Source of the DNA: Tetradesmus obliquus
Taxonomy: Eukaryota; Chlorophyta; Chlorophyceae; Sphaeropleales; Scenedesmaceae
Assembly: GCA_030272155.1 (NCBI GenBank)
Contig: CP126193.1
Coordinates: forward strand, 5,456,001-5,520,000
Reading direction: 5' to 3'
Length of the DNA: 64,000 nucleotides
The translations under genes and the position numbers were made by a program. This document shows positions 37,147-49,146 of this stretch, one piece after another. The stretch's first letter is position 1. Each line of letters starts with the position of its first letter. Under the pieces are notes generated by a model, which was given only the letters and a program-made list of their open reading frames with translations, was not told where the DNA came from and ran no database searches.

Positions 37147-37686
37147 GGTGCAGACTGCACAAAGATTGGCCAGTTATATGCCAGGGTTGCAGGCAGTCTG
37201 TCCTTGCCCGTTCATCATCAGATAAAACCATACATCGACAGATCCGAATCTACATGAACCTTTGCTCCAACTTTTAAGCAGTTGCTGTTGCCAACAGAGG
37301 CATGATTGCGGGTTGTTTTGAATCGGCACTGCCCGGCAGAAAGACCTAATGCTCTGTTATCTGTCAAACGACTACTGATGAAATTTAATGCGTTAAGGCG
37401 TTTTATATTTCCATCGTACAGTGTTTTATTGCCGAGATGAACGGCCAGCCGAAATGTTGACCTCCTGATGTATTGCCACTGCATGCACAGCTGACAGCAG
37501 CGATGACAGCGTGATGCAATGCCACCCAGCAGCGCTACCCTGCAACCTGGACCACATGACCCATATAATTCCAGCAGTGTAAAGCTTGCAGAGGCGACCA
37601 GGGTGCGTCAGCTTTAATGGCGATGCTGTCACATGCAGCAGCTGCACAGCTCGTAGAAACTATCTTGATGCAAGCTGTTCCTGCAG
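37147..37686. other. Divergent intergenic region
   Basis: Between the transporter start (-) and the first supported exon of the next + gene. About 37250-37450 is noticeably AT-rich and probably promoter DNA for one or both. An ATG at 37619 opens MAMLSHAAAAQLVETILM and may be the N-terminus of the + gene, but it does not join in phase to 37687. Confidence 0.5.
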
Positions 37687-39620
37687 ATACGGCTGGTGCT
37701 TCCTGGCCTTGGCACCAGTGAAAAGGATGAAGGAGGCAGCAGCATTGTCAAGCGCTCAAACACTGGAGACCTTAGCGGAAAGCCAGGTGGGCATGCACCA
37801 ACACATGGGCACCAAGCATGGCATGCAGACTACATCATGACGATTCAGTGCATCATGCAGTGCCTGCCAATCAGCGTTGCAGCCGCAGCACAAAGGTTTG
37901 ATGCCATTTGTAGATTGCTGCAAACTGCAGTGGCCTGCTACACGATTGCCTGCACTGTAGCTCACAGCTCTGCTTGCTTTGCTTGTTGTCCCGGATTGGT
38001 GCAGCTGAATCTGCAGCAGCGCTAGCCAAGGCTCGCAAGAAGCTGCTGAAGATCCAAGGCATAGCAAGTCAGGCAGACAAGGCCCACAGCAGCGTCATTG
38101 TAGATGTTGGGGTACTGGCAGGCGATGCAGCAGCATCAGACGAGGAGCAGGCCGCAGCAGACGGCAGGGCGCAGGCCAGCGCCAGCAGCAGTGCTGCTGC
38201 TGGCCGCAGCAGTGAGGCAGCAGCACAGGAGAGACGCGGCAGCAAGCAGGGAGCAACAGCAGGTTCTGCTGCTGCAGGCAAGTCAATTGCTGTTTCAGAG
38301 CGCAAGCATCTTCGCATCTGTGCTCACGCCAGCAAGCAGCACTGTGCATCACCCTGCATGCCACGAGGTTTCATGTGGGCGCCCCAAGCCGGTTGCACAA
38401 TTTTAAAATACTCTCAGAGGCGTTGCATTGACACCTTGGCATGTTCTCGTTGCAGGAGCAGGCTCGAATATTAGCCAGCAGCTGAAGCCAAGGAAAGCAG
38501 CGTTTGGGGACTCCGGCAAGTGAGTGGTGTTGGGCGCAGTATTGGTTGGATGTCGTTTTACATAAGACACTCTATCGCCAGCATACCAGCAAGCGAAGTA
38601 CCTGCAGCCCATGGTGTACTGTCAGATGTATGGTCTAGTTGTTCTGCAGTATTCTGGTGTTCATCCTCTTCACGTCTTTCGTCGCGCCTGTTGACGCACT
38701 GTGTTTGAACACTCCTGCTGGCACCCTGCAGGTTCAGCAGCCGCCTGGCTCTGCCCAGCCCTGGCACATCAGCAGCTGATGCCGCCGGGAGCATTGACAG
38801 CGCAGGCGGCAGCAGCGGCGCACGCTCAGCAGCAGCCAGCAGCCGCAGCGGCAGGGGCCAGCCGCCGGATAAGCCGTACGTGCCCATTTGGGAGCGGCTG
38901 CTGCCGCCGTCAGCGCCTGCAGAGGAGCGCAAGGCTGCTGCTGCCACGCACCGGGTGTTTGCGCCAGTGGCGCTCAAGACGTTCTCGCCGACGCTGGGCA
39001 GCTTGAGCAGCAGCCTGGTGCAGCAAGGTGCGGCGATTGCATGCTGGCTTGTACTGTGGCTAGTTGTGATGACATGTGGCGATAAGATACCAACGCATTT
39101 GGGACACGTGCATTGCCCTGGGCGCTGTGCATGTAGTCGGACGCACGACTGGGCGCCCCCACCCCATAGCGCTCCCTTAACTCACAGCTCTATGGCATTG
39201 TCATGTGCTTCCTGGCGCTTGTTGATTGAGCTGCATCCGATGTCATACATGCAGAGTCTGGGCGCCTGCCAGATGAGGCAGCTGCTATGACTGCAAGAGC
39301 TGCAGCTGGTGGCAGCAGGTCCAGGAGCGCAGCCAAGTCGCAGGGGCAGCCGCCTGGCAACTCGGCACGTGCGAGTCTGTGGGTGTGGGATGAAGGGAGG
39401 CAGGCAGCAGACTCCCATAGAGACAATTCATGTGCAACAGCTCTGCCAAGCGCATCCTGAGTGCTGCATTCGCTTTGCAGCCGCGTGCGAGGGGCACTAC
39501 CATGTGTCAAGTAACCCCCATACGCACTGCTGACGCTGTATTTGCTGCATGATTATTGTGCAGGAGCGTCGTCGCCGCAGTGGTGCCAGGGTGACGGCAG
39601 CCGCATTGCCAGCAAGCCCA

Positions 39621-39669
<49 letters not shown>

Positions 39670-40118
39670 CCTGGGGCTGCGCAGCCAGTCGTTCACCAAT
39701 GGCTACCAGAGCCCAAGCCAGCTCTTTGAGGTGGGCCAGCTGTGATTTTGATGTTTGAGGCGGGCCAGCTTGTGTGTTGATATTCATGCAGAAGAGAATC
39801 GGTGATTGTACTTGACTAAGAAGGAAAACCAGAATGTGCAGGCAGGTTGTTGAGCACTGCCGTAGATTCCACAGCCGTGAACTTGTGGCATGCAGGTACG
39901 TGCAAGCATTTGCTGTTTTTGCAGCAACTATTCATGCAGCACATGGTTTGCTACTGCTGCTGGGGTGGGCTTTGACATGGTGCGTTGCACCTGTTGCCAT
40001 CGCTGAGTTGCGTTTCTCCATGCTGTTTGCAGAAGCTTACGCTAGGAGGGCAGTGAGGGCCTTCAAGCTAAGCAGCTTGGCCAATAGTCAGCCTTCGGCT
40101 GCCGGCAGTTTGCTGTAG
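37687..40118 (+). CDS. Unknown Ser/Ala-rich protein
   Basis: I do not recognise the family. Supported exons: 37687-37786 (IRLVLPGLGTSEKDEGG...), 38005-38277 (AESAAALAKARKKLLKIQGI..., then acidic and Ser/Ala-rich), 38456-38519 (AGSNISQQLKPRKAAFGDSG), 38731-39027 (ending in PDKPYVPIWERLLPPSAP and FAPVALKTFSPTLGSL), 39255 to somewhere before 39458 (ESGRLPDEAAAM...), and 39565 to about 39729 with a CAG run and NGYQSPSQLFE. The exon 38005-38277 ends in AG|GCAAGT, a GC donor in exact consensus, and phases agree across it. In exon 38731 the frame changes at a CCCC run (38758-38761), as if one C were extra. The true start, the last junctions and the end (TGA about 40052 or TAG 40118) are uncertain. 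No domain, membrane segment or signal peptide was seen; a disordered scaffold or nuclear protein is possible. Confidence 0.5.
39622..39668 (+). repeat. CAG triplet run
   Basis: About 15 CAG units in the last recognised exon of the unknown gene. Read as Ala in the frame that joins upstream by phase, or as Gln in the neighbouring frame; repeat slippage may have changed the frame. Confidence 0.85.
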
Positions 40119-41075
40119 TGACAGCCCTTCCTGCAGCGATGTACCTGTGCACCCCGACGATTGAGCGCCAATAGCAGGAGGGTCGCTGCAGCTGCTGGCG
40201 GCGGCACCAACCACCACCGCGACAGTCGTGCTGTCGTTTCAACTGAAACTCATTACTTGTGGCTAGCTGGAAAGCAAAGGGCGCTTGTGGCGCGCATGCG
40301 CCCTGGGCTCAGTGCTTGACAAGCGTGTGAATTGCATACAGCTGGCTGCTGTTTATGCACTGCATACTGGCAGTTGGCAGGTGCAGTTACTCAGTGTGCT
40401 GAGCTGTCTGCTTTGTGTTAGTGAACAGTGTTTGAACCCTCCAGCCCCCACACCAGCACTGGCCAGTGCCCCATGGGGTGTCGTTTTTGTGTGTTACCAG
40501 CAGTGTCTACAGGGGCCTTTGCAAGGTTTTGATGGTTCAAGGCCAGATCAGTTTGGCAAGTTACAGCGCTGTTCGCATGTTCATTTCGCCACGCTTGGCT
40601 GAAGCCCGCAGGCTGCCATTGCGCAGACTGATGGGGGCACTGCTTACTGTTCAGCACAGCAGTCTGAGATAGAGCATGCACGCTGCATCGAAGGTCTTGC
40701 CCTGGCGCACCGTACAGCAAGCGCGTTTGTAAAATGACTGCATGGCTTGCTTACAAGGTCAGGAAAGTGGTGGCAGGCCTAAAGCCATGGGTCGTACGGC
40801 ACCGCGTCATCAGCGGCAGCCGTTGCACGCTGAAACACAGTCCATTGGTCCAATCAGAGCATTGCTGCTTACAATGGAAATGCGCACGGCCTGTTGCCAA
40901 AAGCAAGGCGCAACACAAACGACGGGCAAATTGTGCATACCAAGTAGGCATCTGACAATGAGGTGTGCACAGCAGAGCTGTGCCGTACGGACCAATAGCA
41001 CAGGCAGGTGTCACCATGCCGCGCGCTCTACTAGTTAGTGCCTTATGCATCCAGCACACCGCATGCAGCGCTGCA
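40119..41075. other. Convergent intergenic region
   Basis: 3' flanks of the unknown gene (+) and the ankyrin-RING gene (-). No gene was seen. TTACA at 40869-40873 is a TGTAA on the - strand about 200 nt past the ankyrin-RING stop. Confidence 0.6.
40869..40873 (-). terminator. Putative TGTAA poly(A) signal, ankyrin-RING gene
   Basis: Chlorophyte-type TGTAA on the - strand, 203 nt beyond the stop at 41076. Another TTACA lies at 40749. Short motif, low certainty. Confidence 0.35.
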
Positions 41076-41940
41076 TCACACCACTGCATAGTCCTCCAGC
41101 GGTGCTTTGCACCACGGGCATGCCTGCTCGCCGCGCTGCTTCCACAGCAGCGCGCAGCCCTGGCACATCTGCAGGCAGCCGCACGGCAGGCAGCACGTGT
41201 CTGCGCGGCCCTTGAAGCACAGCCTGCACTCGACCACAGCAGAGCCAACCGGAAGCTGGTCATCATCGTCATCTGACAGCAGCGCATTAGCCATGGCATA
41301 TGCCGGATGCTGGTGGTCATCCAGCACATCAACCTCCGCCTGCCCTGACAGCAGCACGGGTGCTACACCCGCCACAGGCGTGCTGAGGCTGTTGCGGCGC
41401 ACAAAATCGCCGGCAGCAGCTGCTAAGCTGGCACCTGCCAGCCCTGGCGATGGCGCCAGCATGTCTAAAGACAGCCGGCCACCTCCTGCAGGGCTGCGTG
41501 ATAGTGGCTGGCCCACACTGCCAAAGCCGCCAGGGGTCACCAGGCTTGGCCGTGGAGCACCCCAGTAGCTGCCTGCCAGCTGCTGCTGCTGCTGCTGCAT
41601 CTGCTGCGCCTGCTGCATGCGTACTGACGCCTGCGACATGGGTGCCAGCAGCTGGTTTGACAGCATGCCTCCTGGGCCCTGCAGCATGCCAGACATAGGT
41701 GGGGGTGGGGTGCCACCCAGCATGCCTTGCATAGGGCCGCGCTGCACCTGGCTGCCCTGCAGCTGCGACGCAAACAGCTGCTGGTGCTGCATCAGCTGCA
41801 GCTGGCCCAGCGGGTGCTGCTGCTGCTGCTGGCTTTGCAGTAAGCTTGGCATGGACAGAGGAGAGCTGGCGGAAGGAGGGCCCAGCGGGTTCTGCTGCTG
41901 CTGCAGCAGCTGCGGGTGCTGCTGCATCTGCCCTAGCGAG

Positions 41941-41974
<34 letters not shown>

Positions 41975-43495
41975 GCTGCGGCTGCTGCAGCGCCCGCAGC
42001 TGCTGCTGCAGGAAGGGCATTGTGGTGCCTGGCGGCTGATGCTGCACACCCATATGCTGCTGCTGCTGAGGCGGTGGCATCGGCTGCTGCAGCTGCGCCT
42101 GCGGCAGCAGGTGCGGCGGCGGTGGCGGCTGCAGCGGCCGCTGCAGCGGTGGCGCAAGCATCGGCTGCGACATTTGCTGCATGACCTGCTGCACTTGCTG
42201 CTGCACCTGCTGGACCTCGTCTTGCTGCAGCTGCAACTGAGGCACCGCCTGCTGCTGCTGCTGCATTGGCCTCAAGCCAGGGCTGGTCTGCCTGTGCATG
42301 GGGCTCTGTGACTCGCCGGCATCAAGCATGCCCAACACAGGCCCTGCTTTCGACTCCCACAACGAGTGCTGCTGCTGCTGCTGCTGCCTTTGCTGCGCCG
42401 CCTGCTTTGCTGCAAGCTGCGCTTGCTGCTCAGCTAGCTGCTGCTGCTGCGCTTGCTGCTGGGCAAGCTGCTGCGCCTGCTGCTCCTGCTGCAGCCTGAG
42501 CTGCTCTTCCTGCTGCTTGAGCAGGTCAGCCAGCACATCCTCAGCAACCTGGGGACAGCACGCACAACAGACGAGCAACAAGCACGTTTAGCAGATGGCC
42601 CTCGGTGAAGTTGTGGCATTGCTGCTGACATATACACCCTTGCGCGCACGCAGATATCAGGCACTGCACATGCTGCGAACCTGGCCACGCGGTTCAACAG
42701 TCAAGCCCCGCCATCATCTGTGACAAAGCTGGTCAAAGCTGATCAAAGCTAGTCAAAGCCGGTCAAAGCCGGTCAAAGCGGTCAAACCCCTCCCTCACCT
42801 GCAGCAGGTCCTCCTCCAGCAGGCACCTGCAGCTCTTGCAGGCAGACAGCGCGGCCTCAAGCTCATCACACGAGCAGGGCTGCGCAGCGAGTGCCGCCTG
42901 CAGCGCTGTGCGTGCTGGCCCCACTGCCTGCAGGCGCTGCAGCACCTTGCGGCCGTACTTCACGCTGATGCCTGCGTCGCTGCAGCGCGGCAGCATGTCG
43001 GCAACCCTGCGACAGGCGGCAGGACAGCGGACGGCAGGGCACAGAGGCGGTAAGCGCAGGAGCATGAGCAGCGATGCGCAGTTTCTTTACGCTGCACGTG
43101 CAGTGGCCCGAGACAAGCTGCTTGACGAGTCTGCTGTGCACTCACTGCAAAACGGTGAGCTTCACCACCCATGATCAGCACCAGCCCCACTTCAGCGCTG
43201 CCTTCGCAAGCTGTTACAAGCAAGCGCAACGCAAACCGCCCACGCGCTCGCACATGCAACACAGCGCCTCTGCTTCAGCTGCATGTGTATGCTCTGCTGC
43301 TACGCTGAGCCTCACCTCGCCAGCATGGTCGGCTGCTGCCGCTGGTCCTTGCAGCGCGCAGCTGCCTCCAGCAGCACCTCCCACTCACGCCGCATCACAT
43401 CCAGCTCATCATCAACAGCAGCAGCAGCAGCAGCACCGGCAGCTGCCTCGTCCACCGAGCTCGCAGTGTCATCAGTCGCAGCGTGCGCCAAGCTC

Positions 43496-43526
<31 letters not shown>

Positions 43527-46500
43527 GGCTGCTGCTGCTGCTGGGTGCAGCGTCTGCGCCCTGCTTGCTGCTGCCGCCAGGAGACGTTGAGGCAGCCTGT
43601 TTGGCTTGCTTGCGCGGCTGATGCTTGCCGTCTGCTGCTTTGGATGCTGCGCTGTCACCAGGGTCTGCTGGCGTGCTGTCATCCCGCAGCTCCTGAGCAG
43701 GCCAGGCAGCACCTGTAGCAGCGCTGTCATGCGAGCTGCTTGAATGCTGCTGCTGCTGCTGCCGCTGCCGGCCAGGGGTGGCTTGGTGCTGCTGCTGGTG
43801 GTGCACGCCGTTTGCTGGTGGCTCGGGCGGCAGCATGTCTGCTACAGCCTCCTGCTGCGGCGTCTCTGTGGTGTCTGACGCGGTGCAATCTGCTGCTGCA
43901 GCCTTGCCCTTGCCTGCAGCCATGCACGAGCAGCACAGGGTGGTCAGACGTGGTGCATGGACAATGCGCTCCAAACGGCTTGCTATCCGGCCATATCTTG
44001 ATGACAGACAGGCGGGTCTGCAGATCTTCTACAGCTTCGGCAGCAGTGGGTTTTGCTTGCACACTCTGCCACTGCAATCACCAGCAGGTAACCGCCATGT
44101 CCAACTGGTATGTCCTACTATACTGCGGCAGAGCTGCCTCATCACCAGCAAATCACCAAATACCATGCATGCATCATGCGACCACTGCCGCTGCTCACCT
44201 TTTTTCTTCTTCTTGGCTGCCTTGGCGCTCTTGGCTGCCTCCTCCTTGTCCAGCTGTTCCAGCAGCTCGGCAGCAGCACGCGCAGCCTCCTGCTCCTTGG
44301 CCTGCAGCTGCGCGGCATCCAGATCCGAGTAGCCGGAGCGGCACTTGCTCTGCTTCACCTGCGGCGCGACAGCATGAGACAAACTGTAAGCACGCAAAGA
44401 GCCCGACAGCAACTTCTTGTCGTCTGCCCTGCATTTGGTCCGCTTGACTGATGCAGCCGGGAATTGGCCAGCCGCCAGCACTACATGCAACGCCCCCTAT
44501 GCCCTGCGCACAAGCTGCACTGCTGAAATGCCAGCACATACAAGGCTCTTCCTTGCTGGGTGAAACAGACGCGGCCTCGCCAGCTGGCTCGCATACAGCA
44601 GCGCTGACACCACCCGCGCACCTTGCGCTTCTCCTGCATCTTCACGCGCAGCTGCAGCTTCTTGAGCGCGTCCACCGCGCTCTGCCGCCCGCTGCCCTCC
44701 GCCAGCTCCAGCGGCGTGGCGCCATCCGCATCCAAATGAGCCACGTCAGCGCCGCGAGCCGCCAGCAGGTAGATGCAGTCCGTGGAGCCATACATGGCAG
44801 CGTAGCTGAGCGCGGTGCGGCCCGCACGGTCCTGCGCGTCCACGGCCGCGCCGCCGTCCACGAGCGCCTCCGCGGCGCTGGACCTGGAGGCAGGAATTGC
44901 AGCGATGCAATGCAGCGCAGCAGTATGCGGGAGTGCATCAGCAGGAGCCTTCTAAACATCGACACTGAGACAGTGAGTTGCTGAGTGGCTGTAATGTGTT
45001 GGCGGCTCTCCTGGTGCCTGAGCACGAGTCACTGGTGCGGCTGCATGCTGGGGCAGGATGCGTGCCATTGCTACAGCTGACACACGGCAGCAGGCAGTGC
45101 AGGCAAACCTGCAGCATGTCTTTGCGCTGGTATAGCATCAGCTGCCCGCTGCTGTGCATTCGTTGCCCTTTGCGCAGCTCCTTTGCTTGCGTGGCGCGCT
45201 GGCGCCATTGCTTCAGCAGAACAGCCGCCGTTCCTTCACTTGCAGCCGCACCTGTCAGAGAACACTGCCACCATGAGGGCGGTGTATCCATTATCATCAG
45301 TCGCCTCAGGCTCAGCGCCGCAGTCGACCAGCGCCTTGACTGCTGCGGTGTGGCCGTTGTTTGCTGCGTGCATCAGCGGCCTGCCGCGCCGTATGCTGTC
45401 AGTCTCCTCCATGTCTGCATCCCACTCAGCTAGCAGCCGGATCACCTCCGGCTGGCCGACCTGCATGCAGCAGCAGCAGCAGCATACAGCGCGCGGCATT
45501 TGTTAACGGATGATACGGTGTGTTTGCTGCAGACGTCACTGCTGGAAAAAGAGCTTGAAGCAGCGCAGCGCAAGCAATGCTGCGGCAGCTGACGTTGGGC
45601 TGTGCAGTGCATGCGCCTGCCTGGCATGTGCTTTGCACCTTGCTTTCACTGGCAAGCTGGCAGCTGCTGCTGGCGGCAGTGCATACTCATGCCGCTGCTG
45701 CTGCAGCAGCTGCAGAAGGAGCCACGTGCAGCAGATGTGCCTGCCCAGCGCTGCTGTTGCTGCTGCTGCAGCAAATGCTATTGTGCTGGCGCCTTTCACC
45801 TGTGCTGCACTGATGATGAGGTATGTGGCCACCTCGGTGGCTGTGCCACCCTCAAGCAAGCCCTCGCTCTCCTGCTCCTCAATCTGCAGCAGCACACACA
45901 GCAATGCAGCAAATGCCTCTTACATTTGCGTCCGAAGCATGGCAGCATCATAGCCATCAAGGACCATGACGTCTCTCCACGACGGCAACTATGCTGCACA
46001 TGGCCTGTTAGAGCCCTGAACAATCAGCGCCAATGGCGGTGGCTGAGAGACGTACACCGCTGCTGCTGAATGACTTCCAGCTTCAGTCCACTACTCGCCC
46101 CAGTGCTGCATGCAGCGGCTGCAGCTGCCGGGTATGCCTTTGTCAGCTGCCGCCTGCTGCTTGCCTCCACATCACACCCTGCTGCAAAATGTATGCCGGC
46201 ACATTTTCCTCGCACCTCCAGGAAAGCATCCCTTAGGCGGGTCACGTCCCCGCTCTCCACGCACGCCATCATCTCCTCTGCGCGCGCCCTGTGCTCGTCT
46301 GTCACCCGCACTTCCAAGTCTGGGGAGTCGTCGTACACGTTTGCCAGCGCGTACGTGATCTGCACCAGCTTGTTCCTGCAAGCAGCAAACACGAGCATGC
46401 CGGCAGCACCATGAGCAGTTGCAACATGCATGTGTGGACTGCTGTGAATCAGGTGCTGTGCTGCAGCTGGCCCAGGTTGTGCCGCCTAACTTCCACAGTA

Positions 46501-47025
46501 CTGCTATTGTTATGCTGTCACGGGCAGGTTGCCTACAGCGTAGCAGCTATTGCTGTGCCGCAGCTGCCCGTGCAGACCTGCGTGAAGGTGTTGCTGCTGT
46601 GGCGCTGCTCAGCCGGTTTAGGCGTGAAGACCCAACACTGCTCCACCTCAACGGATGATAAATATGCTTACAGCTGCTGACTCCCAACAGCACCTGGACC
46701 AAGCACCGCTGCAATTACTGCGGCTGTTGCTCCTCTGCAGCTGTTGCATCGCTTGTGCTGCCCTGCAAGCTGCTCTATGTTCAGCACCCCGCACCATGCT
46801 GCTGTTGACAAGCACCGCTACTCACTCTACGTCCTCCCTGATAGGGCCTGCTCTGCGCATGCAGCGCGCACAGGTGCACACGCCCTCCCCAAAGCCAGAG
46901 TAGCTCTTCATTCTTGAAGACAAGTTGCTGGGTGTGCTGCTGTTCAGGCCGTTTGCATCGCTGACCGCCTCAGCGCACGCTGCCAGCGTGGCTGACGCCT
47001 TGGCCAGAGGCGATATGCGTGGCAT
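41076..47025 (-). CDS. Ankyrin-repeat RING-finger protein (probable E3 ubiquitin ligase)
   Basis: Nine exons whose phases all agree: 47025-46826, 46375-46216, 45883-45800, 45460-45252, 44883-44622, 44358-44199, 43913-43316, 43006-42799 and 42548-41076, giving 1,117 residues. N-terminus MPRISPLAKASATLAACAEA, a Cys cluster (CTCARCMRR), then helical and ankyrin-like repeats including RPLMHAANNGHTAAVKALVD, GYTALMVAVFSD, RTALSYAAMYGSTDCIYLLA and ATPLELAEGSG. A basic helix (EEAAKSAKAAKKKKK), a Ser/Gln-rich stretch, a helical segment and a roughly 400-residue Gln/Pro-rich region follow. The C-terminus is a RING-like finger, CRLCFKG ... LPCGCLQMCQGC ... CPWC; the position that is usually His (PCGH) is Cys. 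RING proteins of this layout transfer ubiquitin to partners bound by the ankyrin repeats; target unknown. Cytosolic or nuclear location is inferred from the lack of membrane segments. Confidence 0.92.
41940..41971 (-). repeat. CAG run (coding strand) in polyGln linker
   Basis: Longest of several CAG/CAA runs in the last exon of the ankyrin-RING gene, read as Gln on the - strand; similar runs lie near 41581, 42366, 43500 and 43749. Confidence 0.8.
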
Positions 47026-48206
47026 CTGTGCCTGTGCTGTTGCAGGGCCAAGAGCTCCTGCTGCTCGCTGCAGCTGCTGCAGCTGCTGCTGCCGGTCAAG
47101 AGCAGCTGTTGCAGGTCACACACCAGGCTGTGCGTGCAGGTAACCACCTGCATGGCATGTGCAGCACAACCACAGCAAAGATCACAAAACATGACGCTGG
47201 TGAAGTAAGGCAGCTGTATCAGGCACACTTCGTTGAAGACCCAGGCTGTTGCAGCACGATGAGCAAAGCAGCCCTGTGTCCAACCGCCAGCTGCAAACCC
47301 CAGAACCACGTGCAGGCTTTTTCCAATAGATTTTAATGATATTAAATGTTGCAGCCACCCGTGTTGGGCGCCAGCCCACCTTCTCAGTCTGTCAACACAA
47401 ACAAAGCGCCTACGGGTCTCTCGCATATGCAAACGATCAAAACCAGCGTTGAAGGTATGAACAAGAATGGATGTCGGACGCAAGACGCTGTTCTTCTTCG
47501 AAGAAAGTTTGAATCCTGATCAGCGCGTGCATAGGTGAGCTGCTGATGTCAAAGCCAAAGAAGCGAGCAAAGCATGTCTACTCCGGAACTGTGGGCCTTT
47601 CGCGCGTGAGCTTGAGCTGCTGTCACTGTCAAAGACCTGCACCAGCGCTCAAGACATGCAAGGACACGGTTGCTCAGTGTCAATTCATCATTTGCTTTTA
47701 ATGCAACCTTTCGACACCGTTCAGCAACTTGCTGTCACTCGCACTGCTGCCGCTGTTGTCAACTCGTGCCAGTGCTTGTTGCCAGGCCTGGTGTGGGTGC
47801 CACCCAGGATCCACGGTTTGCTTGGGGCCTGACGTGTGCTTGACAAGATAATGCTTGCAAAAAGCACGACCAGGCTCACAATGAGCGTGCAGGCTGTCCT
47901 CAGGACTCAGCAACAGCTCATGACATGCGCAGCAGCCAAGCCATGGCCAGCGCAGCTGCAGAAAAGCAGCCATACACTAGCGGCCACAAGTAAGTGAAAC
48001 CACGTGTCACATTGCTGCACACCTCAATGGCGTGATCACGTACCCTGTTCAGCTGCGGGTAGCCAGCATGCTGCTGCCATGGTCCCTGTGTGAATATCAC
48101 CAGGCCACAGGCTCCCCGCCACTGGCCGGTTGCTTGTGCAGGGTCCTGCCAAGCATCTCTGCGGCCACCATCATGCACTGCCACAGCTGAGGCACAGCCA
48201 TCCAGC
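47026..48206. other. Divergent intergenic region
   Basis: About 1.2 kb between the starts of the ankyrin-RING gene (-) and the methyltransferase gene (+). It should hold both promoters. A locally AT-rich stretch lies near 47325-47350. Open frames here have no splice or family support. Confidence 0.6.
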
Positions 48207-49112
48207 ATGTACGACCGGCCGCAGCTGTATGACGATGCGTTCAGCTACAGGGACTTCACAGCAGAGGTGGGTGCAGTGGTGGCCCGCCGCTGCGCCTGCA
48301 GCCTGCATGCAGTGGCAGCACTTGCGTGGGTCTGTGCTTTGTAAGTAGTTGGGGCTGATGTGTAATTAGGACTATCGTGCTGAATATATTAATATATAAA
48401 TTGCATGGTTGTTTGCAAGCTGCTTTTTCGTGCCAACCATTGGCAGGCTTTGAGCCAACATCTGGCTGGTTGAAGTATGCTGCGTGCTGTGCTGCTGCTG
48501 CAGGCCAAGTTCCTGCTGGGCGCCTACCAGCAGCACGCTGCGGATGCCGGCAAGCTCAACACAGTGCTGGAGCTGGGGTGCGCTGAATGCGTGGCCATGC
48601 TTAGTTTTTTACGCGCGACGCATGTGTTGCCCTGTTTCCCTGCCTGGCACTGATAGCGGCTGTGCACAGTGCGTGAGTGTGGGCTATAATGAAATGTCTG
48701 GGTAGTGCATGAACCTCGCAGTGCCAGGGTCCCAGGTGAGACCGCAGCCACCTGGTCGCGCAGTTGGCTGCAGTTTAGCTGCACGTGGCAAGTTTGATGG
48801 CAATGTACTGCAGAGAACAATTTGGAATCATGTGACAAGTGTCCACTTGCAGTATGTGTGTGTGTTGCTCTGTTGCCAACGTGTCCTTTGGCGGCGTGCT
48901 GCGCTGGGGCATGTGACTGCAGGTGTGGGCCGGCCAACCATGCAGTGCAGCTAGCCAAGCGCAAGGCAAAAGTGTGGGCGCTGGATGCAAACGAGGCCAT
49001 GCTGGCGTATGCACGTGACAAGGCAGCGGCTGCTGGTGTGGAAGTGACTGCCATGGACGGCGACATGTCGGACTTTGAAGTGCAGGCAAGCAACTGTGGC
49101 GATGGATGCAGC

Positions 49113-49146
<34 letters not shown>

